Source: CAMFLJ01 sp965279255 (lineage in GTDB: Bacteria > Actinomycetota > Acidimicrobiia > Acidimicrobiales > Acidimicrobilacustridaceae). From it: a stretch of 64,000 nucleotides of DNA. Positions 41,564-49,121 of the stretch are shown here, piece after piece (the first letter of the stretch is position 1; each line of letters starts with the position of its first letter). The stretch covers positions 2,480,001 through 2,544,000 of the forward strand of contig OZ257146.1 in NCBI GenBank assembly GCA_965279255.1, written 5' to 3'. Position numbers and translations under genes: made by a program. The notes below the pieces were generated by a model. The model did not search any database. It was not told the DNA's origin and worked only from the letters and a program-made list of their open reading frames with translations.

Positions 41564-44377
41564 TTACGAGCAGCCGCTGGTGGTGCCGCAGCTGGGGCAG
41601 GCGTGGCAGCTGCCGGCCCGCTGCATGACGACGCCGCACTGCATGCACAGCGGAGCGTCGTGGCTGACCGAGTGGGTCTCGGCGACGACCCGGGTGGTGG
41701 TCGTGGTGGTCTCGGCGACGAGCGTGGAGGCCGACTCGATCGAGGGCGGGTCGGCGACGAGCTCGCTGCCCTGACGGGTCTCGACGATGGCGTCCTCGAC
41801 ACCGGGGAGCGTGGGCTGCATGCGCTCGGCGGTGGTGAGGATGTTCAGCTCGGCCCGCTCCTCGGGGGACAGGTACTCGATCGCCATGCGGCGGAAGAGG
41901 TAGTCCATCAGGGAGTTGGCGATCCGGATGTCCGGGTCGTCGGTCATGCCGGCGGGCTCGAAGCGCATGCCGGTGAAGGCGTCGATGAAGCTGCGCAGCG
42001 GCACGCCGTACTGGAGGCCGTGGCTCACCGAGATGGCGAAGGCGTCCATGATGCCGGCGAGGGTGGAGCCCTGCTTGGACACCCGGACGAAGATCTCGCC
42101 CGGTCGGCCGTCCTCGTACTCGCCGACGGTGACGAAGCCCTTGCAGTCGGCCACCCGGAACTCGAAGGTCTTCGAGACACGGGTGCGGGGCAGCTTCTGG
42201 CGGACCGGCTCGTAGACGACCTTCTCCACGATCCGCTCGACGACCTTCTCGACCACCTCGACGGCCTCACCGGCGTCGACCCGCTGGTCGTCCTTCTTGG
42301 ACGCCGACAGGGGCTGGGCCACCTTGCAGTTGTCGCGGTAGATGGCGACGGCCTTGATGCCGAGCTGCCAGGCGTCGATGTGGAGCTGCTCGACCTCTTC
42401 GAGGGTGGCTTCCTCGGGGAGGTTCACGGTCTTGGAGATGGCACCCGAGATGAACGGCTGGACCGCACCCATCATCCGGACGTGGCCGGAGTAGTGGATG
42501 GTGTTGTCACCCATCGAGCAGGCGAACACCGGCAGGTGCTCGGCCAGGAAGTGCGGCGCACCGATGATCGACATGTTCTCGTCGATGTAGGCGACGATCT
42601 CGGCGATCTGCTCGGGCGTGTAGCCGAGGCGCTTGAGCGCACGGGGCACGGTCTGGTTGACGATCGACATGGTGCCGCCGCCGACCAGCTTCTTCATCTT
42701 GACCAGGCCGAGGTCGGGCTCGACGCCAGTGGTGTCGCAGTCCATCATCAGGCCGATGGTGCCGGTCGGGGCCAGCACGGAGGCCTGCGAGTTGCGCACG
42801 CCGACCTCGGCGGCGAGCTCGCAGGCCTCGTCCCACGACTGCTGAGCGGCCGAGAGGAGGTCGTGGGGCACGAGCTCCTCGTCGATCTCGGCGGCGGCGG
42901 ACCGGTGCTGGCCGAGCACGCGGAGCATGTGCTCGGAGTTCTCGGCGTAGCCGGCGAAGGGGCCCATGCGGGCAGCGGTGCGGGCCGAGGTGGCGTAGGC
43001 GTGGCCGGTCATGAGCGACGTGACGGCGGCGGCCAGCGAGCGGCCCTCGTCGGAGTCGTAGGGCAGGCCCAGAGCCATCAGCATGGCGCCGATGTTGGCG
43101 TAGCCGATGCCGAGCTGACGGAAGCGCCGGGAGGTCTCGCCGATGGACTCGGTCGGGTAGTCGGCGTTGCCGACCAGGATCTCCTGGGCGGTGAAGATGC
43201 ACTCGACGGCGGCCTTGAAGCCGGGCACGTCGAAGGTGCCGGCCTCGTCGAGGAAGGTCAGCAGGTTGAGGCTGGCCAGGTTGCACGCCGAGTTGTCGAG
43301 GTGCATGTACTCCGAGCAGGGGTTCGAGCCGTTGATCCGACCGGTGTTGGCCGCGGTGTGCCAGTGGTTGATCGTGGTGTCGAACTGCATGCCGGGATCG
43401 GCGCACTCCCAGGCGGCCTGGGAGATCTGGCGCATGAGGTCGCGGGCCTTCATGGTCTTGATGATCTGGCCGTCGATGACGCCCCGCAGGTGCCAGTCGC
43501 CGTCGTCGACGACGGCCTGCATGAACTCGTCGGTCACCCGGACCGAGTTGTTGGCGTTCTGGTACTGGACCGAGGTGATGTCGGCGCCGTCGAGGGACAT
43601 GTCGAAGCCGGCGGCCTCGAGGGCCCGGGCCTTCTTCTCCTCACGGGACTTGCACCAGATGAACTCTTCGATGTCGGGGTGGTCGACGTCGAGGATGACC
43701 ATCTTGGCGGCGCGGCGGGTCTTGCCACCGCTCTTGATCGTGCCGGCTGACGCGTCGGCGCCGCGCATGAAGCTGACCGGGCCCGAGGCGGTGCCGCCGC
43801 CCTTGAGCAGCTCCTTGGAGGAGCGGATGCGGCTGAGGTTGATGCCGGCGCCGGAGCCGCCCTTGAAGATCGTGCCCTCCTCGACGTACCAGTTGAGGAT
43901 GGAGTCCATCTTGTCGTCGACCGACAGGATGAAGCAGGCCGAGGCCTGCTGGGGCACGCCCTTGACGCCGATGTTGAACCACACCGGCGAGTTGAAGGCG
44001 GCCCGCTGGTTGATGATCAGGTACTTGAGCTCGTCGGAGAAGGCCTGGGCCTCCTCGTCGTCGACGAAGTAGCCGTCGGCGATGCCCCAGGCGGTGACGG
44101 TGTCGACGACGCGGTCGGCGACCTGCTTGAGGGACCACTCGCGCTCGGGGGTGCCGACGGTGCCGCGGAAGTACTTCTGGGCGACGATGTTGGTGGCGTT
44201 CAGCGACCACCCGACCGGGAACTCGACACCGAGCTGCTCGAAGGCGACCTCGCCGGTCTTCCAGTTGGAGATCCGGGCGTCTCGCCGCTCCCACTCGACC
44301 ATGTCGTAGGGGTGGGTGCCAGCGGTGGTGAAGTGTCGCCGGATGCCGATGCCGGCCTGCTCGGGTGCCAGGGCCAT
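41564..44377 (-). CDS. nrdJ: Vitamin B12-dependent (class II) ribonucleotide reductase
   Basis: 937-aa adenosylcobalamin-dependent RNR that reduces ribonucleotides to dNTPs independently of oxygen. Landmarks: QQASACFILSV with the redox Cys at about 148; FKGGSGAGINLSRIR; NPCSEYMHLDNSACNLASLNL (Cys354) in the catalytic loop; and the C-terminal Cys-rich tail CMQCGVVMQRAGSCHACPSCGTTSGCS, which re-reduces the active site and binds zinc. Length fits the long B12-type family. The ATG at 44377 follows GGAGGA. Transcribed from a strong promoter with two NrdR boxes, separated from the gene by a leader of about 350 nt with tandem repeats. The only RNR gene in the window. Confidence 0.95.
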   Translation of the reverse strand: MALAPEQAGIGIRRHFTTAGTHPYDMVEWERRDARISNWKTGEVAFEQLGVEFPVGWSLNATNIVAQKYFRGTVGTPEREWSLKQVADRVVDTVTAWGIADGYFVDDEEAQAFSDELKYLIINQRAAFNSPVWFNIGVKGVPQQASACFILSVDDKMDSILNWYVEEGTIFKGGSGAGINLSRIRSSKELLKGGGTASGPVSFMRGADASAGTIKSGGKTRRAAKMVILDVDHPDIEEFIWCKSREEKKARALEAAGFDMSLDGADITSVQYQNANNSVRVTDEFMQAVVDDGDWHLRGVIDGQIIKTMKARDLMRQISQAAWECADPGMQFDTTINHWHTAANTGRINGSNPCSEYMHLDNSACNLASLNLLTFLDEAGTFDVPGFKAAVECIFTAQEILVGNADYPTESIGETSRRFRQLGIGYANIGAMLMALGLPYDSDEGRSLAAAVTSLMTGHAYATSARTAARMGPFAGYAENSEHMLRVLGQHRSAAAEIDEELVPHDLLSAAQQSWDEACELAAEVGVRNSQASVLAPTGTIGLMMDCDTTGVEPDLGLVKMKKLVGGGTMSIVNQTVPRALKRLGYTPEQIAEIVAYIDENMSIIGAPHFLAEHLPVFACSMGDNTIHYSGHVRMMGAVQPFISGAISKTVNLPEEATLEEVEQLHIDAWQLGIKAVAIYRDNCKVAQPLSASKKDDQRVDAGEAVEVVEKVVERIVEKVVYEPVRQKLPRTRVSKTFEFRVADCKGFVTVGEYEDGRPGEIFVRVSKQGSTLAGIMDAFAISVSHGLQYGVPLRSFIDAFTGMRFEPAGMTDDPDIRIANSLMDYLFRRMAIEYLSPEERAELNILTTAERMQPTLPGVEDAIVETRQGSELVADPPSIESASTLVAETTTTTTRVVAETHSVSHDAPLCMQCGVVMQRAGSCHACPSCGTTSGCS

Positions 44378-44443
44378 GAATGTCCTCCGCTGCGCGTGGG
44401 GTGTGGTGTGGGTGTGTCGGGTGCTGCTGGGTCCGGAACTGCA

Positions 44444-44511
44444 GTGCTGATCGAGCTGCCGTACTGATCGAGCTGCCGTGCTGATCGAACTGCCGTGCTG
44501 ATCGGGGCTGC
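44444..44511 (-). repeat. 17-bp tandem repeat, four copies, in the nrdJ leader
   Basis: Units start at 44444, 44461, 44478 and 44495; consensus GTGCTGATCGAGCTGCC with 0-3 changes each. They lie 67-134 nt before the nrdJ ATG, inside the presumed transcript. Each copy contains GATCGA-like sequence. Function unknown. Confidence 0.85.
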
Positions 44512-44677
44512 TCATCTGGGCTGCCTGTCGGCGGGGCCCGCACTTGGTGGTGCCAGTTGGGTGCTGCGGCTCCGGGGGCAGCCGCTCGACTCGGAAGGGT
44601 CGGTCTCGGAAAGGGTGAGGCCTGGTTCCTGATGGTCCTGCGGGAGGTTCCAGCCACACGGGTCGGCGACGTTGCCG

Positions 44678-44693
44678 ACACAAGATGTTGTGG
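44678..44693 (-). promoter_or_regulatory. nrdR box: NrdR box (distal)
   Basis: ACACAAGATGTTGTGG agrees with the NrdR consensus ACACWATATATWGTGT at 13 of 16 positions. It lies 42 bp (four helical turns) from the second box, the spacing pattern NrdR requires. Confidence 0.7.
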
Positions 44694-44719
44694 TTGGAGT
44701 GCCCCCCACGCCTTCCGGG

Positions 44720-44735
44720 CCACAAGATGTCGGAG
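44720..44735 (-). promoter_or_regulatory. nrdR box: NrdR box (at the nrdJ transcription start)
   Basis: CCACAAGATGTCGGAG shares the left half CACAAGATGT with the other box and has a degenerate right half. It begins where nrdJ transcription should start, just past the -10. Confidence 0.6.
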
Positions 44736-44736
44736 A

Positions 44737-44766
44737 ATTACACCAGAGTAATTCCACCGCTGTCAA
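44737..44766 (-). promoter_or_regulatory. Promoter of nrdJ
   Basis: Minus strand: TTGACA (44766-44761, perfect), 18-nt spacer, TGTAAT (44742-44737) preceded by TGG as an extended -10. The element lies about 350 nt upstream of the nrdJ ATG and immediately before the proximal NrdR box. Confidence 0.65.
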
Positions 44767-45088
44767 CGACTTGTTCCGGCTTTTCGGCCGAGCCGGTGAC
44801 CCGACCGGCCCAGGGGCCGTTCGGATGGGTGCTGCAGGTGCTGCGAGTGGTGGGTGCCCTCCCGGAGGAGGGCCGTGCTGCGGCGCGAACGTCAGGTAGA
44901 GCGTGCCTCGAAGGGCTCCCGCTCAAGGAGCCGTCCTGCCAGCCGAGAACGTCAGAACGTCAGCCACCGTTCCGTCGTTCACGCCGCAGCGGTGTACCCG
45001 GGGAGCAACCTACGGACTGCACCCTGTGGAGCGATAGGGGAACAACCTTGTGAATTGCCGGTGGATTGTCGGTGGACGACGGGTGCGC

Positions 45089-45107
45089 TTCTCCACAGTT
45101 ACCCACA
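45089..45107. promoter_or_regulatory. Two adjacent DnaA-box-like 9-mers
   Basis: TTCTCCACA (45089-45097) and TTACCCACA (45099-45107), each one mismatch from TTATCCACA, lie side by side in the same direction about 45 nt before the RibD-like gene. They could bind DnaA as a regulator near nrdJ; no origin architecture accompanies them. Confidence 0.35.
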
Positions 45108-45140
45108 GGCAGCTCGGAGCAGGGCCTTCGGAGGACCCTC

Positions 45141-45146
45141 TAGTTT
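45141..45146 (+). promoter_or_regulatory. -10 element (TAGTTT), leaderless start of the RibD-like gene
   Basis: TAGTTT is followed by 6 nt and the GTG at 45153; the nearest purine run (GGAGGA at 45130) is too far away to be a ribosome site. Confidence 0.5.
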
Positions 45147-45152
45147 ACGGGC

Positions 45153-45932
45153 GTGCGCCTCCTGTTCCGACCTCCTGACGACCTCGCGAACGGGGCGGGA
45201 GAAGGGCTCGCGCCGGGTGCCGAGGTCGAGGCGCTCGACGCCTACGACGAGCCCCGGGCCGCCCATGACGGGCGGCCGTGGGTGATCGTCGACATGATCG
45301 CCAGCATCGACGGCGCCACCGCGGTGGCCGGCCGATCGGGCGGCCTCGGGGGCCCCGCCGACAAGGCCGTGTTCCGGGCCCTGCGGGCCGTGCCCGACGT
45401 GGTGCTGGTGGGCGCGGCCACCGCCCGGATCGAGAACTACGGGCCGGTGCGCCTCGACGACGAGGTGCGGGCCCGCCGGGTGGCGAGAGGCCAGGCCCCT
45501 GCGCCACGGCTGGCGCTGGTGACCGGCCGGATGGACCTCGACCACGAGGCTCCGATGTTCACCGAGGCCGACACCCCACCGCTGGTGTTCACCACCGAGG
45601 CCGCCTGCGCCGAGCACGCCCCCCGGTTCGAGGGCCGGGCCGAGGTCGTCGTCGCCGGCGTCGACTCGGTGGACCTGGCAGGGGCCATGGCGGCGTTGGG
45701 GGCCCGGGGCGTGCAGACCGTGCTGGTCGAGGGCGGCCCCAGCCTCAACGGCCAGCTCGTGGCGGCGGGGCTGGTCGACGAGTGGTGCCAGTCGATGGCG
45801 CCCCTGCTGGTGGCCGGCGAGAGCGCCCGGGTGGCCCACGGGCCGGAGGGGGCCCGGCCGGAGCGCCTGGAGCTGCACCGCCTGCTCGAGCAGGACGGCT
45901 ACCTGTTCGGCACCTGGCGCCGACCGGGCTGA
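45153..45932 (+). CDS. RibD C-terminal/dihydrofolate-reductase-like NADPH reductase
   Basis: 259-aa protein of the RibD_C family (pyrimidine reductase; dihydrofolate reductase fold). Typical motifs: VIVDMIASIDGATAVAGRSGGLGGPADKAVFRALRAVPDVVLVGAATARIENYGPVR (substrate and NADPH loop), RLALVTGRMDLD, and VQTVLVEGGPSLNGQLVAAGLVDEW. No deaminase domain is present, so it is a stand-alone reductase. Stand-alone homologues in mycobacteria can replace dihydrofolate reductase. A folate role would suit its position between nrdJ and nrdR in a dNTP locus; riboflavin synthesis is the alternative, but no rib genes are nearby. Convergent with nrdR. Confidence 0.85.
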   Translation: MRLLFRPPDDLANGAGEGLAPGAEVEALDAYDEPRAAHDGRPWVIVDMIASIDGATAVAGRSGGLGGPADKAVFRALRAVPDVVLVGAATARIENYGPVRLDDEVRARRVARGQAPAPRLALVTGRMDLDHEAPMFTEADTPPLVFTTEAACAEHAPRFEGRAEVVVAGVDSVDLAGAMAALGARGVQTVLVEGGPSLNGQLVAAGLVDEWCQSMAPLLVAGESARVAHGPEGARPERLELHRLLEQDGYLFGTWRRPG

Positions 45933-45940
45933 GCCAGGGC

Positions 45941-46405
45941 TCAGTGGCGCTTGGGCTCGGTGGCCTTGAGCAGCCGGACCTCGCGCTGGAAGTCGGCGGG
46001 GTCGTCGAAGCCCTTGTAGACGCTGGCGAAGCGCACGTAGGCGACCTGGTCGAGGTCGCGGAGCTTGTCGAGCACGGCCAGGCCGATCTGCTCGCTCGTG
46101 ATCTCGGGGCCGGCCAGGCGGAACTGGTCCTCGAGGTCGGCCGCCGCCTCGGCGATCGCCTCGTCGGAGACCGGTCGGCCCTTGGTGGCCGAGCCGATGC
46201 CCTCGACGATCTTCGCCCGGTCGAACGGGACCCGGTCGCCGGAGCGCTTCACCACCACGAGCGGGACCTCCTCGAGACGCTCGAAGGTCGTGAACCGCTG
46301 CCCGCACGCCAGGCACTCGCGCCGACGTCGGATGGTGACGCCGTCGTCGGCCTGACGCGAGTCGACGACCTTGTCGTCGAGATGGGAACAGGCCGGGCAT
46401 CGCAC
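45941..46405 (-). CDS. nrdR: Transcriptional repressor NrdR
   Basis: 154-aa repressor of ribonucleotide reductase genes. Zinc ribbon VRCPACSH...RECLACGQRFTT (Cys3, 6, 31, 34), then an ATP-cone domain (about 47-137) starting PLVVVKRSGDRVPFDRAKIVEGI. It binds dATP/ATP and represses nrd operons at tandem NrdR boxes; two such boxes flank the nrdJ promoter in this window. The GTG at 46405 was chosen: it gives the standard N-terminus and lies 7 nt behind TAGCGT (minus strand, 46418-46413), suggesting a leaderless message. Located directly behind the LysM gene as in mycobacteria. Confidence 0.95.
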   Translation of the reverse strand: MRCPACSHLDDKVVDSRQADDGVTIRRRRECLACGQRFTTFERLEEVPLVVVKRSGDRVPFDRAKIVEGIGSATKGRPVSDEAIAEAAADLEDQFRLAGPEITSEQIGLAVLDKLRDLDQVAYVRFASVYKGFDDPADFQREVRLLKATEPKRH

Positions 46406-46412
46406 GGCGGCG

Positions 46413-46418
46413 ACGCTA
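46413..46418 (-). promoter_or_regulatory. -10 element (TAGCGT), leaderless start of nrdR
   Basis: TAGCGT on the minus strand is separated by 7 nt from the nrdR GTG at 46405. It would give nrdR a promoter of its own apart from the LysM gene. Confidence 0.4.
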
Positions 46419-46466
46419 CCGCCGGGTGTCGCGCACGCGCACAACGCCCGGTAGGAGCGTCGCTGG

Positions 46467-46979
46467 TCAGTCGCCCAGGCCGCTGATGTCGAGGCGCTGG
46501 CCGGACACGACCGCCGCGCCACCGGCGCGATCGGCGAGCTCGTCGACCAGCGGGCGGATGTCGCCGGTGGGCTTGATGCGGCGGGCGATGGCCCACAGCG
46601 TGTCGCCCGGCTGGACGACCACCACGGCCGACGCCGACGGGGTGGAGGCGTCGGCGCCGGCCGGGTGGAGGGACTCGGCGGTCGACGCCGGCCCGGAGGC
46701 GGCAGCGTCGGCACCGAGGAGGTGGACGGCCCCGAAGGCCGCCAGGGCCACCAGCACCGCGAGGGTGAGGCCACCCAGCACGGTGCGCAGGGCGTGGCGG
46801 GCGACGGCGGGGCGGGCGACACGGCCACCTTCGACCAGGCGGAGCTGGGGGCGGGCAGGCCGGGCCGTGGGGTCGTTCCACGGGGCGAGGTCGTGGAGAC
46901 CGTCGCCGGCGACGGGGAGCGAGCCGGCGTGGGCGTCGGGGTCGAAGAGGTCGAAGCGGGGAGAGAGGACAGCAGCCAT
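46467..46979 (-). CDS. LysM-domain membrane protein, putative SOS cell-division inhibitor
   Basis: 170-aa protein. Residues 1-65 are cytoplasmic and polar, one membrane helix follows (about 70-92, TVLGGLTLAVLVALAAFGAVHLL), then a Ser/Ala linker and a single LysM domain at the C-terminus (VVVVQPGDTLWAIARRIKPTGDIRPLVDELADRA). The layout and position, divergent from lexA and upstream of nrdR, are those of mycobacterial Rv2719c/ChiZ and of YneA/DivS proteins that halt division during the SOS response. Three LexA boxes lie between this gene and lexA. ATG 46979 follows GGAG. Confidence 0.85.
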   Translation of the reverse strand: MAAVLSPRFDLFDPDAHAGSLPVAGDGLHDLAPWNDPTARPARPQLRLVEGGRVARPAVARHALRTVLGGLTLAVLVALAAFGAVHLLGADAAASGPASTAESLHPAGADASTPSASAVVVVQPGDTLWAIARRIKPTGDIRPLVDELADRAGGAAVVSGQRLDISGLGD

Positions 46980-47023
46980 GGGTTCAGTCTCCGCAGGGGG
47001 TGTGACAGTGCGTCGCCGGAGTG

Positions 47024-47037
47024 CGAACGCCCGTTCG
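47024..47037. promoter_or_regulatory. LexA (SOS) box 1
   Basis: CGAACGCCCGTTCG: perfect GAAC-N4-GTTC with CG at both sides. It lies 45 nt before the LysM gene start and is the strongest of three boxes in the lexA/LysM intergenic region. Confidence 0.75.
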
Positions 47038-47056
47038 TCGGGGAGGCATCGAACCA

Positions 47057-47070
47057 CGAACACCCGTACG
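47057..47070. promoter_or_regulatory. LexA (SOS) box 2, imperfect
   Basis: CGAACACCCGTACG: one mismatch in the right arm (GTAC for GTTC). It lies between boxes 1 and 3. Confidence 0.45.
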
Positions 47071-47086
47071 TGGTCAAGAGAAAATA

Positions 47087-47100
47087 CGAACGGGTGTTTG
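47087..47100. promoter_or_regulatory. LexA (SOS) box 3
   Basis: CGAACGGGTGTTTG: GAAC-N4-GTTT, the form found in mycobacterial SOS boxes. It overlaps the -35 element of the candidate lexA promoter (TTGCAT at 47098). Confidence 0.65.
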
Positions 47101-47127
47101 CATCGGTCCGGGGACGTCGTTTATGGT
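47098..47127 (+). promoter_or_regulatory. Candidate promoter of lexA
   Basis: TTGCAT (47098-47103), 18-nt spacer, TATGGT (47122-47127). It would give a leader of about 140 nt; LexA box 3 overlaps the -35. Confidence 0.45.
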
Positions 47128-47275
47128 TCCCATACAGGCGTTCGCCGGCTCCGGCCGGCCCTCACCCCCGGCCACACACCGCTGCAGCACCGCGACCGCA
47201 CCTGCGCCGCACCGCCGCAGCACGGCCGTCGCTCCACCCACGGCACGGCACCCGGCCGCCACCCAGGAGGGCTCC

Positions 47276-47908
47276 ATGACCACCACGAAGCTGACCGCTC
47301 GCCAACAGCAGATCCTCGAGATCATCGACCAGCACATCTCCGAGCACGGCTACCCGCCGTCGGTCCGCGAGATCGGCAAGGCCATCGGCCTCACCTCCCC
47401 CTCGAGCGTGCAGAACCACCTCAACCGGCTCAACGAGCTCGGCTACCTGCGCCGCGACCCGGTCAAGCCCCGGGCCCTCGAGGTCCGCTACGACCCCAAC
47501 TCCGGCGCCTCCGGCGATCGTCGACCGTTCCGCCACGTCCCCCTCGTGGGCGACGTCGCCGCCGGCACCGACGTGCTCGCCCAGGAGAACGTGGAGGAGA
47601 TCCTCCCCGTCCCGTCCGACTTCTGCGGCGACGGCGACCTGTTCATGCTCCGCGTCCGTGGCGAGTCGATGATCGAGGCCGGCATCCTCGACGGCGACTT
47701 CATCGTGGCCCGGGCCCAGCAGGTGGCCGAGAAGGGCGACATAATCATCGCCGGCATCCCCGGCGACGAGGCCACGGTCAAGACCTACACCCGCAAGGGC
47801 AACAAGGTCGTGCTGCTGCCCGCCAACCCCGCCCTCTCCCCGATGGAGTTCGACCCCTCCGAGGTCGCCATCTACGGCAAGGTCGTCACGGTGATGCGCA
47901 AGCTCTGA
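47276..47908 (+). CDS. lexA: SOS repressor LexA
   Basis: 210-aa repressor. N-terminal winged helix with PSVREIGKAIGLTSPSSVQNHLNRLNELGYLRR. The autocleavage site Ala96-Gly97 is in VGDVAAGTDVL, the catalytic Ser131 in RGESMIEAG and Lys169 in ATVKTYTRK. RecA-stimulated self-cleavage lifts repression of DNA-damage genes. The start ATG 47276 follows AGGAGG; earlier in-frame starts give no domain. Likely autoregulated through the boxes at 47024-47100, and likely controls the LysM gene and the HNH gene at 25405 as well. Confidence 0.96.
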   Translation: MTTTKLTARQQQILEIIDQHISEHGYPPSVREIGKAIGLTSPSSVQNHLNRLNELGYLRRDPVKPRALEVRYDPNSGASGDRRPFRHVPLVGDVAAGTDVLAQENVEEILPVPSDFCGDGDLFMLRVRGESMIEAGILDGDFIVARAQQVAEKGDIIIAGIPGDEATVKTYTRKGNKVVLLPANPALSPMEFDPSEVAIYGKVVTVMRKL

Positions 47909-48018
47909 GGCCTACGGGCCCGGCAACGTCTGCGGAGGGCGGCACCTCGACCTGCGGGTCGGGGTCGTCGCCCTCCGGCGCGTCCGGGACCATCCGGTCG
48001 ACTTGAGCCGACCCGCTC

Positions 48019-49107
48019 CTAGGTGGAGGGGCCCTCACGCACCAGGCGGTCGAGCACGGCCCACGCCCGTTCGAGCGGGGCTCGGTCGAGGTACTCCCCC
48101 GCCGTGTGGGCCACGGTCGGGTCGCCGGGGCCGAAGTTCACCGCCGGCACCCCGTGCTCGGCGAAGCGGGCGACGTCGGTCCAGCCCAGCTTGGCCGAGA
48201 CCTGCCCGCCGCTGAGGGCGGTGAGGGTGGCCAGCAACGGATGCCCCAGACCGGGAGCCGCGGCCGACGCGGCCTCGACCAGCTCGACCGAGTCGCCGTC
48301 CTCGAGGTGCGGGGCCAGCAGGTCGCGCACGTGGGCTTCGGCCTGGGCCAGGGTGCGGTCGGGGGCGAAGCGATGGTTGATGACGACGACGGCCTCGTCG
48401 GGAACGACGTTGCCGGCCACCCCGGCCTGCACCGACACGGCCTGCAGGGCCTCCCGGAACTGGCAGCCGTCGATCACCGGGCGGCGCTCGACGTACCCGT
48501 CGAGCGCGGCCAGCACGCCGGCCAGGCGGTGCACGGCGTTGCGACCCATCCACGGTCGGGCGGTGTGGGCCCGGGCCCCTCGCAGCACGACCTTCAGGCG
48601 CAGCGTGCCCTGGCATCCGGCCTCGATGGCCGCCTCGGTGGGCTCGCCCAGCACCGCGGCGTCGCCGACGAGCAGGTCGGGGCGCTCGGCGAAGAGCTCG
48701 CCGAGGCCGCTCTCGGCGCTGGCGATCTCCTCGCGGGCGTAGAACACGAAGGTGAGGTCGACCGCCGGTTCGACCACCGTGCGGGCCAGCTCGAGCATGA
48801 CCGCCAGGCCGCCCTTCATGTCGGCCGAGCCCACGCCGAGCAGCCGATCGCCGTCGATGCGGGCCGTCGCGTTGCCGTCGGCCGGCACGGTGTCGGTGTG
48901 GCCACCGAGCACCAGCCGCAACGGCCGGCCCAGGGTGGTGCGGGCCACGAGGTTGTCGCCGACGCGGGTGACCTCGAGGTGGTCGAGCGCCCGCAGCTCG
49001 GCTTCGAGGAGCTCGACGAGGGGCCCCTCGGCCCGGCTCGGCGAGGCCACGTCGACGAGCGCGGCCGTACGGGCCAGCAGGTCGGGAGGCGCGTCGGTGC
49101 CGGGCAC
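48019..49107 (-). CDS. dapE: Succinyl-diaminopimelate desuccinylase
   Basis: 362-aa M20-family metallopeptidase-type hydrolase. It cleaves N-succinyl-LL-diaminopimelate to LL-DAP and succinate in lysine/peptidoglycan synthesis. Motifs: GGHTDTVPADGN (first zinc ligand His and catalytic Asp), GSADMKGGLAVMLEL (bridging Asp), YAREEIASAESG (general-base Glu and metal Glu), and the last His in AHTAGEYLD. Substrate assignment rests on the adjacent dapD. The GTG at 49107 is the likely start, 14 nt after the dapD stop. Confidence 0.9.
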   Translation of the reverse strand: MPGTDAPPDLLARTAALVDVASPSRAEGPLVELLEAELRALDHLEVTRVGDNLVARTTLGRPLRLVLGGHTDTVPADGNATARIDGDRLLGVGSADMKGGLAVMLELARTVVEPAVDLTFVFYAREEIASAESGLGELFAERPDLLVGDAAVLGEPTEAAIEAGCQGTLRLKVVLRGARAHTARPWMGRNAVHRLAGVLAALDGYVERRPVIDGCQFREALQAVSVQAGVAGNVVPDEAVVVINHRFAPDRTLAQAEAHVRDLLAPHLEDGDSVELVEAASAAAPGLGHPLLATLTALSGGQVSAKLGWTDVARFAEHGVPAVNFGPGDPTVAHTAGEYLDRAPLERAWAVLDRLVREGPST

Positions 49108-49121
49108 GGGTGGGTCTGGCC

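Larger units (their letters stand above)
44378..45152. other. 775-bp regulatory intergenic region between nrdJ and the RibD-like gene
   Basis: No gene is visible on either strand. It holds, from left to right, four 17-bp tandem repeats (44444-44511), two NrdR boxes (44678-44693 and 44720-44735), a consensus promoter for nrdJ (44737-44766), a GAATTAC/GTAATTC inverted repeat (44735-44754), three GAACGTCAG motifs (44887, 44947, 44955), two DnaA-box-like 9-mers (45089-45107) and the -10 of the RibD-like gene (45141-45146). Several parts are AT-richer than flanking genes. Confidence 0.8.

Noticed and set aside
44444..44511. Short CRISPR-like array
   Set aside because: The 17-bp units are directly adjacent with no spacers and no cas genes are present, so it is a simple tandem repeat.
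44378..44730. Cobalamin riboswitch before the B12-dependent nrdJ
   Set aside because: No B12-box-like sequence or matching stem pattern could be found in the leader.
45001..45110. Chromosomal origin suggested by DnaA-like boxes
   Set aside because: Only two imperfect boxes, no AT-rich unwinding element and no dnaA, dnaN or parAB genes nearby.
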